From assembly GCA_964036045.1 (NCBI GenBank), contig OZ038389.1:34972444-35036443 (forward strand): DNA of 64,000 bases, written 5' to 3'. The notes below the pieces were generated by a model, which was not told where the DNA came from, did no database searches, and worked only from the letters and a program-made list of their open reading frames with translations. The position numbers were made by a program, and so were the translations under genes. This DNA comes from Eutreptiella sp. 'Long Island Sound 2002' (lineage: Eukaryota; Euglenozoa; Euglenophyceae; Eutreptiales; Eutreptiaceae). This document shows positions 1 through 10,729 of this stretch, in pieces (position 1 is the first letter of the stretch; the number at the start of each line of letters is the position of its first letter).

Positions 1-103
1 AAATGTCTCCAATTCCGACTCATCGTCGGAGGGAGAGCTTTTTAAGTGAGCCGTGGGCGAAATGGAAAAAAAAAGGGACGGAACGAGCTGTATTTGTGTA
101 TAT

Positions 104-265
104 GGCGAAGGAAAAAAAACCTACTACTGTAGAGCAGTACTTATGTTTACGGCGAAGGAAAAAAAAACTTATTACCATAGAGCAGTACTTGTGTGTACGG
201 CGAAGGAAAAAAAACCTATTCCCATAGAGCAGTACTTGTGTGTACAGCGAAGGAAAAAAAAAACT
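104..265. repeat. 47-bp tandem repeat, about 3.4 copies
   Basis: Units beginning GGCGAAGGAAAAAAAA recur at 104, 151, 199 and 246 (spacing 47, 48, 47). Each carries an A-run and a conserved TAGAGCAGTACTT block. Copies differ by a few substitutions and by A-run length. The short open frames running through it follow from the repeat and are not taken as genes. Confidence 0.9.
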
Positions 266-504
266 AATCAGGTGCCTCGTAGGCCTGGGCAACCTGGCAG
301 GCACCCAGCTGCTCTCCGGTGTGACGGGCCGTGTCGGAGAGAACAGCATATATATATACGGCCCTCCCCTGGCAGAGGGTGTGGGCGCCTACAACCACCA
401 TTGCAATGGTGAGGAGGTAGAGTGGAGGCCTCCGTTGTTGTAGAGTAACCCCTTAGGCCACCGCGTCTCTGCCAAACTGAACTAGACCTCTGCTAACCCC
501 CTCC

Positions 505-650
505 CCTAGCCCCCCCCCCCCCCCGGGCAACTAGCAGCGACTAGCAAGTCCCTTAGAAAAGCCCTCCTCGGCGGCTAGCCCCCCCCCCAAACAACCCCCC
601 CCCCCCCCCTAGGGGCCTTCGGTCCACTTCTACTGGGGGGGGGGAGTCGC
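505..650. repeat. C-run and G-run low-complexity tract
   Basis: Several C homopolymers of 8-16 bases separated by short CTAG-containing spacers, closed by a 10-base G-run near 637-646. No gene is visible. Homopolymers like this recur through the window and are places where base-count errors are likely. Confidence 0.8.
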
Positions 651-652
651 GT

Positions 653-1610
653 CTATAAGCGAGGAGACGGCCCACCCGTGGGTTGATGCGAGTTTGTGAG
701 GAAAGGCGTGAGTTTGTAGGTCTTATCTCGGACACCGAACAGAAATAGGACAATGGGATCACACACTGTCGACCAAATTCTGAACGGCAGTGCGGTGATC
801 ACTGTTCTATGCTGAGCAGGTCGCGGAGTGATCGCGGATTTCTGAATAGGACTCACTTGAACTACGTGAATGCAAATGATTAAACAAGAAACAACAAATG
901 CACGAACCGTCATTTTGAACTCAAAAAGCACACAGAATTACCAGGTCTCAAACCTCAGACTCCGGAACTTTATTGAGTGCTACTACGACTATTGAGCGAT
1001 ACACACAAGTGAATGCATCAACCATTGAAAAGGTATGTGTGATTGGTTTGCATATGTTGCTTTTCATTGATGTATGCCTTTGTTGTGATAATTGCGTATT
1101 GCACTTCACCAAACGTCTTCATGCATACGAATATTTACGACACATTTTTGTGTGAATCAAAGTCCAAGCTGCCTTAACCACTCGAAGCATTGACACATCG
1201 CCACTCCAAGAGAGACGCAAGTCCGTTTAAGTCATTGATGTTATTGGCCGTTCCTTGTGTCCATCTCTATCTATTGCCAAGCATCCGTTTGTTTGGATGC
1301 TCAATGTCACAACAATCGTACCCACGCATGTTTGCCTCGGGCCAAATGAGACGTTCCCGCCTCGCATGAAACATTGTTGAAACCGAATATGAATAGTTCC
1401 GAGAAATCTGTTTTTTTTTGCTGTAGGCTTTTTCTCCAAATTTGAAGTTTACGTCAAAGGGATCATTTTCACTACATTGTCAAAATGGAGTATCACGTGC
1501 ACATGTTGGATTTCTTTCACACATCATGTTCAACTTTGGAGCTCCATCCCATTTTGGAGCGGTGTCAAACAAGACGATGACACACCAAGCAAGACAAGAT
1601 GGATTTGGTA
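653..1610. other. No recognisable gene
   Basis: Mixed-composition sequence with only short open frames (under 95 codons) on both strands and no domain I recognise. No strong repeat structure was seen. Confidence 0.6.
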
Positions 1611-1615
1611 TGTCT

Positions 1616-1845
1616 TCGCTCGTTTATGACGAGTTGCTGGTTGCGTGATTGGGGATCCATCGAATTTCAATGATATGAAGTCAGAGCTAGACACGGGGCA
1701 ATGTTTGCGTTATGCTTGATTAAAGATCCTTCGAAATTCTCTGCTCCTTCATGACGAGGTGTTGCTTCCGTGATCGGGGATCCATCGAAATCAAATGATA
1801 TGCGGTTAGAGCCAAACACGGTGCGATGTTTGCGTTATGCAAGAT
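1616..1845. repeat. Diverged 125-bp direct duplication
   Basis: Two copies about 100 bp long, offset by 125 bp, share GGGGATCCATCGAA, a following TGATATG block and the ending GTTTGCGTTATGC. Substitutions are spread along the length, so the duplication is not recent. Confidence 0.8.
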
Positions 1846-1849
1846 TTAT

Positions 1850-3130
1850 TTTGAAGGCACACACTTCTTGTGACAGTCTCTTGTCTCTTGTGACACAAAC
1901 TTTGTCTTCGTTGTTGCTTCATTCACATGTGCTTGGGTTGGTGATGTGTTGTGTTGGGCACACACTAATGTCGCTGTCACAGCTGCAGGTTGCGCTGTGC
2001 TATGTGCCATACGCTCGTTCCGAATATGTCCCATGTCTGTATTTGTTGGCCCCTTCTGAATTTGGTTTGCCTCACCAAGATTGCAATGTCGCTACAAATC
2101 ATCATACCGATTGTAGAAGCCAAAGAACCCATGCTTGAGTTTTGCTTGTTGTTCAGACTCCGATTCGGGGATGCACTCATGGGATTGGGCACTTTGTTGT
2201 AGGCGATGCGACAGGCGCAAAAGCAGAAGGAAAAGGAGCTAGAGCAACAACATGTCATGAGCAGGTTGTGGGCAACTCAGATGTTATTATTGATCGGAAC
2301 ATATCAAGGGGGGCAGGGGGGCAATGACTCCAAACACCCTGTAGCATACACTTCAAATGGTGCCTTTGTGGCTTTCCTCAAAGTGGGCCTATTAGCTACT
2401 ACTACACTTACCCCGTTTCACCTAAACGCAACGGGAGTCGATGACACTGTGAATGACAGGGTATGAGCTATGTGGCTTTGAAAACCCAACATGTAGGGCA
2501 ATGAGAGCTTCTTGTTGTGCCCTTATCCAAGAATCCTTGTGTACCATTTGCCTCACAGGCTGTGAGACCCAGTTCCATCAACGTCTTGCCGTCGATGGAT
2601 ACATTTTGCTTTTTCCTAAACACATCCCAGGCCTCAAGCTGCTAGAACATGAATGAATGAAACGTACAAACATATATACCTCGTGTGCAACCAATTTGCA
2701 AAGCAACCACATGTCATGCATGCATGGAAAATATGAAGTGAGCGATGAAAATGTGTTTCATCGAGGTGTGTTGTGATGGAGACCCCTCGATAACTTAAGG
2801 AATGATTATTGCAAACATCAGAAACATGGGAGACTTTTTCAACACTGATATGTTTTTTGAGCCAAAAAATTGAACCCAATGCATTTTGTATCGACCGCTG
2901 GTGACCCCTTTTTACCCCGAGTCGCTTTCCCAGTGTTCATTCCGCCCCTTTTGCCTCCCTCATGGAATTTTCTGAGCACAAGAAGGACAGATCGCAAGAT
3001 TGTGGCAGGTTTTTGGAAATGTGCCAACCGATGCAAAGGGGTGTGAGTTCATGTTGGAGAACACATGTTCCATCACCTTTAAATTCCACAAAAACCGTTT
3101 TTCAAAAGTCACACTCTTCACGTGACAATT
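1850..3130. other. No recognisable gene
   Basis: Only short open frames on both strands (the longest about 105 codons, minus strand near 2960-3277), none with a recognisable domain or convincing splice structure. Probably decayed intergenic sequence. Confidence 0.5.
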
Positions 3131-3134
3131 TAGC

Positions 3135-3527
3135 ATGGGCACACTTGCTTTGCACATGCTATGCAGTGGTTGGCATACATCTGTGGTTTCCTTGATGGAA
3201 GAAATGGTTGCACTTTGGCTCACGAAAGAAAGGTCTATCAGAAGTGGCGCAGCGGAGTTAGAAGTACACCGCAACACACTGAAGGCCGCAATGGAGCAGT
3301 ACAGGGGTGGGCGGTCATTTCTAGTCCAGCGTGCTCATGCTAGAAATTTCGAACGTGTCAATGTTTACCAAGAATATTCAATTGATATCCTTTTGGTCTA
3401 CAATGTTGGAGAACCAATGGAGACCATCAAAGGTGCGAAACCGAAACTGAAGGGAGAGATTGCTGGAATGGATGGACCCAACTTACCGGAGCACGCTTGG
3501 CACGAGCACAAAATCTTCACTCAATAA
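3135..3527 (+). CDS. Unrecognised 130-aa open frame, possible HTH segment
   Basis: An ATG-initiated frame of 130 codons. Around residues 30-60 the pattern of small and charged residues (a run reading SGAAELEVHRNTLKAAMEQY) looks like a short helix-turn-helix as found in transposase DNA-binding domains. That is a resemblance by eye only. The rest is not recognised. It lies upstream of the acidic frame at 4.2 kb and could belong to the same decayed element, but there is no direct link. It may be non-coding. Confidence 0.25.
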   Translation: MGTLALHMLCSGWHTSVVSLMEEMVALWLTKERSIRSGAAELEVHRNTLKAAMEQYRGGRSFLVQRAHARNFERVNVYQEYSIDILLVYNVGEPMETIKGAKPKLKGEIAGMDGPNLPEHAWHEHKIFTQ

Positions 3528-4210
3528 CAATTGCTCATGATAGACACTCGGAAAGCCGCACAAACAAAAGCCGTGCAACTGACGAGAGCCTCTGCCCCAC
3601 TATATACGAGATCAGTGACCAAGCTGAGGTAATGGAACAATCTGAACATAAGACACGTGTAAATGTACATGGTAAAACATGGTGCAGTTTCTTTTATATT
3701 CCTTTGGCTGCGCGCACGGTGGTCGACGGAACCTGGTTTGTGCACTTCGGGTTAGTTTAGAGATGAGAACAGGGACGGGACGTGATGGGATAGGTGGCAT
3801 CGTCCAAAACAAATGAAATCATGGAGTTTCACAACTGGTCGACGTGTTTGTGGTCATCCGGTCGGAAACCCCGTTTCCCTAACTTTGGAACACTTTATCA
3901 CACTTTGTTGTTGTGTCCGTTCAAGTGTGCCCGGTCGGCCCTTCTACGGCCACATAACAACAGTGTGGTTCGTGTTCCATGGAAAACAATTGTTTTTCAT
4001 CATGCGGCACAGTAAATTGATAAGTTTTGTATGATTTTCCCCCTTCTTGTGCCACGGGATGCTTCCTCCACCTTGGTACACCTTGCACCACTTCACAACA
4101 CGACCGGACGCATGTCCGGACACCCGTCCAAAATGAACGGAGAGAAGTGAAGTGAACTGACGTTAAGTGAAGTCATTCCCCCGTGCTTCCTCTCGTTCTG
4201 AGTTGTTGTC

Positions 4211-4945
4211 ATGCTTGAAAGGGGCCCGGGGAACAACATCTCCACCGTCACCGAGGAGGACCAGGTCGTGCCGGTTGAGGGGAGGGACATCATGAAGGGC
4301 CGGGAGATCATCATCCTGCTGAAGCGGTCGCACAGCGCACGCCAATTTGGGCTATGCAACAAGGTCACGCGCGAAAGGATGTGGTTAATAAATGTGTCAA
4401 AGTATTCGACGTCAGAGGGCGGGAAAGTGAAATACTCAGGTAGACCAACTACGGACATGTGTCGTGGAGTAGATTCTGCTTTGTGTTTGCTTTGTATTCC
4501 AGCTGCCTCATTCGTCCTAGGCATTGGGGACCAAGTGTATGACAAGCACGAGGTGACATCGGAGTGGCGCGTGCCTCGCGGACAAGCAGCAAAGCAAGGC
4601 AACGCAGAAGAGAAGATCCGGGCGAGGGCCTCCGCAAGCCAGAAGAGGGGTCCAGTGGAAGAGCAAGACGCTGACGACCACCACGATGATGGTGGTGACG
4701 AGGAGGAGGAGGTAGAAGAGGACGAGGAGGCGGAGGACGAGGAGGACGAGGAGGCGGATAGCGAGGTGCAGGAGGTGAAAGTCGTCAAACACAAGGACAA
4801 GGAAAAGGTTTCTAGCCCCGCCGTGCAAAAGACAAGGTTTAAGCGCGCCGTTTTTGTGAAAGAAGACAGCAGCCCCCTCAAAAGAAGACAGGCCCGACCA
4901 GGAAGAAGGCACCACGTTGAGGAGATCCCGGTACAGCAGAGATGA
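4211..4945 (+). CDS. Acidic-domain protein of unknown function, possibly transposon-encoded
   Basis: A 244-codon frame from ATG at 4211. Residues 1-75 are mixed; residues 80-105 include a hydrophobic, Cys-containing stretch. Residues about 155-195 are an almost unbroken Asp/Glu tract, starting after a His-Asp cluster (DDHHDD). The C-terminal 50 residues are strongly basic (Lys/Arg), including a KRRQARPGRR run that could act in nuclear import or nucleic-acid binding. The acidic-then-basic layout is common in chromatin-associated and transposon proteins but does not define a family. The frame stops at 4945, where another frame continues the coding-like signal, so this is probably the 5' part of a broken gene. 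The long opposite-strand frame (Ser-rich) is the antisense of the acidic codons. Confidence 0.4.
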   Translation: MLERGPGNNISTVTEEDQVVPVEGRDIMKGREIIILLKRSHSARQFGLCNKVTRERMWLINVSKYSTSEGGKVKYSGRPTTDMCRGVDSALCLLCIPAASFVLGIGDQVYDKHEVTSEWRVPRGQAAKQGNAEEKIRARASASQKRGPVEEQDADDHHDDGGDEEEEVEEDEEAEDEEDEEADSEVQEVKVVKHKDKEKVSSPAVQKTRFKRAVFVKEDSSPLKRRQARPGRRHHVEEIPVQQR

Positions 4946-5757
4946 ACCGAATGCATTCCTTCTTGGCCCGCTACGGCACCACAACAAAGTTTTTGATGGG
5001 TCATGCGCAATTTTGCTGCTTTGATGATGGCCCTCGCAAGACACGGTTGGCGGCGACCATGCACGTGCTGGCGGACCCCACGAGCTTCTACTTGCGGCAT
5101 GGTATCTCAATCCGGGCAGACTACACAATGGGCAAGGACCAAGCCGCTGAGCACATGCAGAGGTTGTTCGTGATGTTGCTAACAAGCACTAGGAGTTGGG
5201 TCTGGAGGAGGCGTCGGCAGGATTGGGACCGGGAGAAACAACTGGCGTGGTCAATGAGGGGCATGGATACAGTTTGACTGTGTTCAAGAACGCAAAGGTT
5301 GCGAAAGAGCTAGACCGGTGTGTGCCATTCCTAACAAACTGTGACATGGGACCCCGTGTACAACACCGCACGGGGGAGTACACAGTACCAGGCATTGTGG
5401 GGCAATACCGGCGGCTGTCACCACGTGTAGACTCCTTCAACTAGTTCACCTTGCAACACAAGGAGGAACAACGCTTTAGTGCCTAGTACAAGGCCGTGAA
5501 CGGGATGATGTTGCGGTTTGCCACATCAACGTGTTTAGTACATGCCACAACATGAAGCTTGCGCATGGTGGGGACACCTTGTCTGACTGGCAGTGGAGAA
5601 TGATGCGGTACATGTTCCCCCCACTGCCTAGATCCGTGTCCCCAGGATGTCATGTACCCCAACGGATGGAGCAGCGCAACAACTGCGTCCAATGCTCAAA
5701 GCGGACCGATCGGAAGTGCGTTACTGCGATGTGCATCTCCACGTGAAGTGCTTTGAG
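4942..5757 (+). pseudogene. Frame-broken continuation of the acidic ORF region
   Basis: Protein-like sequence continues in two further frames: 4942-5277 (111 codons), then from 5196 a frame containing GEYTVPGIVGQYRRLSP. That second frame runs past a TAG at 5442-5444 with protein-like residues (FTLQHKEEQRFSA) and meets another in-frame stop soon after. Two frame changes plus several in-frame stops indicate a degenerate gene. I do not recognise the family. Its position between the repeat clusters at 4.1 and 6.0 kb suggests the remains of a transposon protein, but no catalytic motif is visible. Confidence 0.4.
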
Positions 5758-5959
5758 GCTTACCACCCACCGTAGACGGCACATGTATGTGCGCGGCCGT
5801 ATAGGGTGCGGGGAGCGGTTCCCCATTGCGAAGCTCCGGCCTCATCAAATATGAACTAACGACCCCGCACGCAACCACACCTTTGATGGCTTTGGCTGTG
5901 GATGAAGGCGTCATCACAAACAGAAACACACAGAACACACAACACACAGAAGACTTCAC

Positions 5960-6070
5960 TTTACAACACTTAGCTCACTTTGCTCACTTGCAGTTGTCCG
6001 GAAACATGACCGGACATCTGGACAAGTGCTAAAGTGAGCGAAGTCAGCAAAGTGAGTAAAGTGCTGTAAA
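5960..6070. repeat. Imperfect long hairpin
   Basis: The left arm at 5960-5989 (TTTACAACACTTAGCTCACT...) pairs with the right arm at 6033-6070 (ending AGTAAAGTGCTGTAAA). An inner pair TTGTCCGG / CCGGACATCTGGACAA continues the stem around 5994-6025. The whole 111 bp can fold on itself with mismatches. It resembles a small foldback element or the end of the putative transposon to its left. Confidence 0.7.
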
Positions 6071-6079
6071 CAGCTTGGA

Positions 6080-8960
6080 AAACAAAATTTTCTTCATTGC
6101 GAATGGAGCGAAGTGAGTAAACTTGTTGTCCGCCTGTGTGTCCACCACAGACATCCGTACGTGTAGCCAAAAGAATATGTAAAAGCGTTATCCCACTGCC
6201 AAACCTGCAGACAGATTAAGGGTTTTCAGCCAAAAGAAAGCTAGCTCAGATACGCTTCACTACTTCACTACACGTACCTGTTATATGTCGACCAAGGCAG
6301 ACACTATGTCCTTTTGCCTTCGGAAATGGACCTCGTGGGAGGAACAGTGCGCAACGAATCACAGCCGCAACCCTCACCCACAAAAGCAAAGCACATATCC
6401 GAGAGTGATCGCGCAGTGTCTGGGTAGTGGCGCCACGCCATTGCCTCTGATCAACGCAAAGCAGTGTGGCGGTTGGATTTACGGCAAACTTGGGCTATCT
6501 GGGGGATCTCTTGCAAACTGTATGTATGCAAATGATGCACTAATGGCCTCTTCTCCTGGCACATTATGACACCATTGAATGGGTGCCAAATGCGCACCAT
6601 TCAAAACTCAGCTGACACTGCAAACGAGTAGCCCAATAGAGATCAGCCTCAATTGGCAGCAGCCATGGCAAGTAATTGTAAAATGAGAGACAAAATATTG
6701 AAGTTGAAATTGAAATGTTCACTTTCTCAAAAGTCCTATCTGCTTTGAAAATTGCGTGCCAGAAGAGAGGTCTGTGGGTTGCGCCAGCGGGTGTACGACG
6801 GAATATTAGAAATGGGGAAAACAAGGGTATTTTTGGACGAATTTTGAATTTTATTCGATGGGTTTATGCGAAATCCTTTCTTTTTCCGAATCTGCGTGCT
6901 TCGATGCGTGATGCCAAGAAGCGTGCAGGACATTGGAAATCAGGGGTTACAAAAACTCTAGGAAAAAAAGCAATGCACCAGATGCACTAACCCAATGCGA
7001 CCCAAAAACCTTGCTGCCCGCCTTGTATGGTCTTCCCAATGCCCAGAACGAACCACGCTAGAGGTAGATACCTACTATTGGTAGACCCCACCCCCCGTCT
7101 TGATAGGGTGTCAGAGCACTGACTGGCTGCTATGACTATATGGGACGCCTCATATGATATCGCTGTCTGTCTATCACTGCGTCTGTTGAGGTTCAACCAG
7201 GTATTGCATAGAGACTAAAGATGCACTTTTGCCATAGTGAGGAGTGCATTACCTCATCCTACATTGTGCTGCACTGTTGTCTGCCGTTGCACAAAAAAAT
7301 TCTTCTCAACTCAATTATGTCTCACCCCCGAAGTCCTCATGTGAAGCACAAAGTGCGGACCCCGGTGTGCCACAAAGGCAAGGGGCAGTGCTGGCTGAGA
7401 GCCGGATGGAGAATTTTTTCGTGGGCATATTTTTTCACCCCAAACATGTCTGTCGAAAAATGATCGGCATGAGACGCTGGGCGTGCATCATTGGGGGCAG
7501 CCCCGTGTGGCCAGCCCTTGAGTGTGCGGGGATCAGGAGGGGATGGAGAGGAGGAGGGAGAGGGAAATGTGTGGTTGTCAGCGTGTAACCTCTTCTCCCC
7601 CCCCCATGCACAATGGCCAGCAATGTGTCATTGTTTGGCGAGTGGGTGGTAGTTGGACAATGTTTGAAGATAAAACAGGGGGCGATCTTTTAGGGATCTA
7701 TATGCTCGGACCCGATATTGATATTGATATTGGCCCCACCGGGCGTGACCATGACCTAAGGGATAGAGGAGGGGCGCCATGGTCAGGTTAAACCAAGCGC
7801 GAACTTCCAAACGACTGGGCGTGGGTGCCTCTTCGGGGCATGGTGTCGGAGTCGGGTGTAAGCGTCAACGGGCGCGAAACACCATTAGCGCCAATGCTTT
7901 TATCACACATATCAGGGGCTACGCCCCCCCTTCGTGCGACTATGTTTCCTACTAAACTCCATACTCACTCATGTGGTTTCATCGCAGCCTGTCTTCGTGT
8001 GGCTTGTGTTGTCATCTGCTATGCCAACACTTGCTGAAACTTAGAGCCATGAGTTGTCCCGTCCCTCTCCCCTCACACATCATGGCATCAGATCAATCTA
8101 TGCACATGTGCCGTATTCTTGCTTCATAAGATCTCTCGCAGAACGGCGGCAGTCAGCACAGGGTCGCAACATCCTGGGCTATGTTGTGGGGACCACTCGG
8201 TCGTAGCTCACGGGGTTTCGCGTGACTTACAGAAATCTTCAGTTGCCAAGATTGATGCCCGGTTGACCTCTGCATATCATCGTCCTAAAATAGATGGGCT
8301 GTTGATGCATCGCAAGGGGTGAGATACCAGTACTTCCCACCCCCAGCACCGGACAAGCATGAGAGGGGGTCACGGCCTTGGCCCGTTCAGCCGGAGTGAG
8401 GTCAGTGTATAGAGCAACAATCATTTCTTTTTTGTTTTACTATTCGGCAAGGATAGACACACAACATCATGTCACGGGAACCTAATATAAACCCTCAGCA
8501 TATCATGTAATGCATTCGGGCAACACGAGCAGGCATCCGTCGCGTTACACACACATCTTGTCATCATGCACCGGGGCTAGAAGAGCTGGTGCTCGTTGCT
8601 AGAATGTACCAGACAAAGAAACAGGTGCATCGAATTCCGTGCAAGTCTCACATGTTTAGCAGCTTCGCTCTATGGTTTCCGATGTTTGCGGGACAATTAC
8701 CTGATACCTCTGTCTCCGCCATGCAAAGGTAGGTGCCCCACATAAAGGTCGGTCACGCGGCCACAATGGTCAGTCTGGATACGTAAGCAATTTCTCTCGT
8801 GGCAAGAATCGGATGTGTCCTTATGGCAGGCTCAAGTGGCCGGCAATGTTCCAAATGCGCAGCTTAGTAGTATCACAGCAAACCCATCGTAGAAAGACTT
8901 CATGAAGTATGTCTCAAAGCCTGTCTCTGTCAACACCTCTGGTATACGCGTGAAGATGTC
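6080..8960. other. No recognisable gene; short unassigned open frames
   Basis: Open frames of 60-115 codons occur on both strands, for example plus 6285-6569 and 6715-6990 (Lys/Arg-rich) and minus 8239-8424. None has a recognisable domain or convincing splice context. A short ATATTG/GATATT microrepeat lies near 7715-7735. The texture resembles the decayed coding DNA on either side. Confidence 0.45.
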
Positions 8961-8965
8961 CGTCC

Positions 8966-9289
8966 GTGTTGTACCTATTCTATGCGGTATATGCTCAATG
9001 GGCCCATCAAGATGGCCAAGTGCCCCTGTATCAATTGGCATTCGACGCTGGCAAGAGCTGCGTGGAAGACCGTCACCTAAAAGTTGATGAAATGCCCAAG
9101 GTCGTTACGGCTGCCATCAAAGACCTAAACATCAAGCCATCACTAGCGATATCAGGTGGGGGCGCGGAGCAATCCCCCAATCGTGGTATGCGTGGTGGTG
9201 CTCCTGTGCTTGGCAAGCCTAATAGTCTGCTGCCGGAGGCTAACAGCCCAACTGGCAACGGTTTTCGGTTCTGCCGTATGACTGTGTAG
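8966..9289 (+). CDS. Unrecognised 107-aa open frame upstream of LRR pseudogene
   Basis: A plus-strand open frame with no in-frame ATG at its 5' end (GTG at 8966). Residues about 22-65 look globular, with charged and hydrophobic residues mixed (for example AFDAGKSCVEDRHLKVDEMP). The tail is Gly/Pro/Asn-rich. It ends 15 bp before a short ATG frame at 9304-9462 that leads into the leucine-rich-repeat region, so it might be an upstream part of the same degenerate gene. Function unknown. Confidence 0.25.
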   Translation: MLYLFYAVYAQWAHQDGQVPLYQLAFDAGKSCVEDRHLKVDEMPKVVTAAIKDLNIKPSLAISGGGAEQSPNRGMRGGAPVLGKPNSLLPEANSPTGNGFRFCRMTV

Positions 9290-9394
9290 CGTAAGCACAT
9301 AGGATGAAGAGGATCCTCGATGATGTGCAGTTTCTGTCTGAGTCGATCACATTGACAGCAGCCAAGTCTCTGAAGGAGTTACTCGTGTCTCATG

Positions 9395-10246
9395 GAGTTG
9401 AGAGCCAATTAGCCAATGCCTTAGCTGCAGTCCGCACAACAGCTTGGGGGATCGTGGTGTAGCATCACATGCTGCACTTGCGACGTCAACCCACCTCCAC
9501 ACTGTGCACATCCAACTGCGCCGGAATGGAATTGGTGTCACGGGGTTGGCAGCACTCGCCACTTTCCCTTTAGCTTTCAGCAGACTGCATCCTTGCGTAT
9601 CCTCAAGCTCAACCTCTCCAGAAATCTGATATGTAAGGGTGTTGAAGCTCTCGGCTCGCTGATGCTGGCCCCCATAATGCACACGCTCCAGCTCAATTTC
9701 TCACACAACCAACTGCATTGGGGCATCGAGAGTGCATTTGACACACTCCATCAAGCAACCTTTTGCACATCATTCATCTTAATCTGTCTCACAGTGCTCT
9801 CTGTGACCAGGGTACTATAAATACCCTGGCTCCTTTACCTAAGGCGTGCTTCTTACACACTTTGCATCTGAATGTATCGAACAACGTGATAACCAACAAT
9901 GGGGTTGCTAAACTCACCATGCTCAAGGAAAACGCTTCACTGTGTAGGATACATCTTGATCTCTCCGGCAACAAGCTCACAGACCAGGGCTGTGAATACC
10001 TGGCCAACTACCCCGACGTCCCTCTCCTACAAGATCTCAGCCTGAAGCTTTCACACTGTTGGCTGGCAGACAAGGCAGCAATACCTCTTGCAGAATTCGG
10101 GAGGCCCCAATGCTGCACACCCTTCGATTGGATTTGTCACATAATCTCATGACAGACCAAGGCGCCAAGGAGCTTGAGCGGCCGAGGGCAGCTCCCCTGC
10201 TGCGCGATTTCTATCTGTGTATTGCAAGCAATTTGCTGGCTGCCTA
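9395..10246 (+). pseudogene. Leucine-rich-repeat protein pseudogene (RNI-like LRRs)
   Basis: Consecutive leucine-rich repeats of about 27-30 residues follow the pattern LHTLHLNVSNN...GVAKL and LDLSGNKLTDQGCEYLANY, typical of the ribonuclease-inhibitor type of LRR. They occupy successive frames: about 9396-9590, then 9593-9770, then 9763-10110, then about 10100-10246. At least three frameshifts separate them. About eight repeats can be counted. No other domain is attached. LRRs of this type normally mediate protein-protein contacts in a curved solenoid; here the reading frame cannot give one protein unless unseen introns remove the shifts. Clean GT/AG junctions at the shift points were not evident, so a pseudogene is preferred. 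The stop after LLAA is at 10244-10246. Confidence 0.75.
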
Positions 10247-10320
10247 GCTCAGGTGGCGCCTAAGGCCATCCATATTGGATCTGAGTACTGTAGGACCTAT
10301 GCAATACCCCAACTAAGAGT

Positions 10321-10326
10321 AATAAA
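10321..10326 (+). promoter_or_regulatory. Possible poly(A) signal AATAAA
   Basis: AATAAA lies 75 bp after the stop of the last LRR segment and is followed by T-rich and A-rich sequence. This fits an ancestral 3' end of the LRR gene. The motif is short and could be chance. Confidence 0.35.
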
Positions 10327-10481
10327 GCTTTTCTAAACTTTTTTTGCAAATAATAATAAACCTTTTTGTTTCGTTGGGGTGCTCACATGGAGTCGGATGA
10401 TTCGACGGCTATTTGTGTGGGGGTGGGAGGTTCGCAATCATTTCTCAAGCTCGGTTCTGAACTACTGTCTAACTATAGGCC

Positions 10482-10724
10482 ATGCAAAATGATGTTGATA
10501 GCAATGACTCGATATTGCTTCAGCAGGCATTCGAAGATGTCCTTTGCCTTGTCCTTTAGCTTGTTGTCCACCATAACGGCACATGGCCGAACAAATGCAC
10601 TGCGAACGGCCATGGTATAATTCGCGAAGATGCATGGTGTTTACGGGAAGACGGATATGAGGACGTCAGGGCCACTACCATAAATGATTGGCCCGCGACG
10701 AAGTGGCATGGATGGCACGAATAA
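10482..10724 (+). pseudogene. 81-codon coding-like fragment with one internal TAG
   Basis: From ATG at 10482 the translation reads as a plausible acidic protein (MQNDVDSNDSILLQQAFEDV) to a TAG at 10557-10559. It then continues in the same frame for about 54 protein-like residues, rich in Trp, His and Asp, to TAA at 10722-10724. A single stop inside an otherwise open, ordered-looking frame suggests a decayed coding fragment. Family unknown. Confidence 0.3.
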
Positions 10725-10729
10725 AGAAA

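Larger units (their letters stand above)
4090..6070 (+). mobile_element. Putative decayed DNA transposon with subterminal repeats
   Basis: At the left (4095-4176) CCGGAC/GTCCGGAC motifs are followed by a cluster of AAGTGAAGTGA and TTAAGTGAAGTC. At the right (5951-6070) GTCCGG and CCGGAC motifs lie among TTCACTT, CTCACTT and AAGTGAG repeats. Between these ends is a broken plus-strand coding region. Repeats of the same short words at both ends, in inverted sense, are what subterminal transposon repeats look like. No clean terminal inverted repeat or target duplication was found, so the boundaries are approximate and the class is unknown. Confidence 0.3.

Noticed and set aside
4093-5185. 335-codon and 222-codon minus-strand frames opposite the acidic ORF
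   Set aside because: The Ser and Leu runs are the antisense of Asp/Glu codons; the plus strand has the more natural protein.
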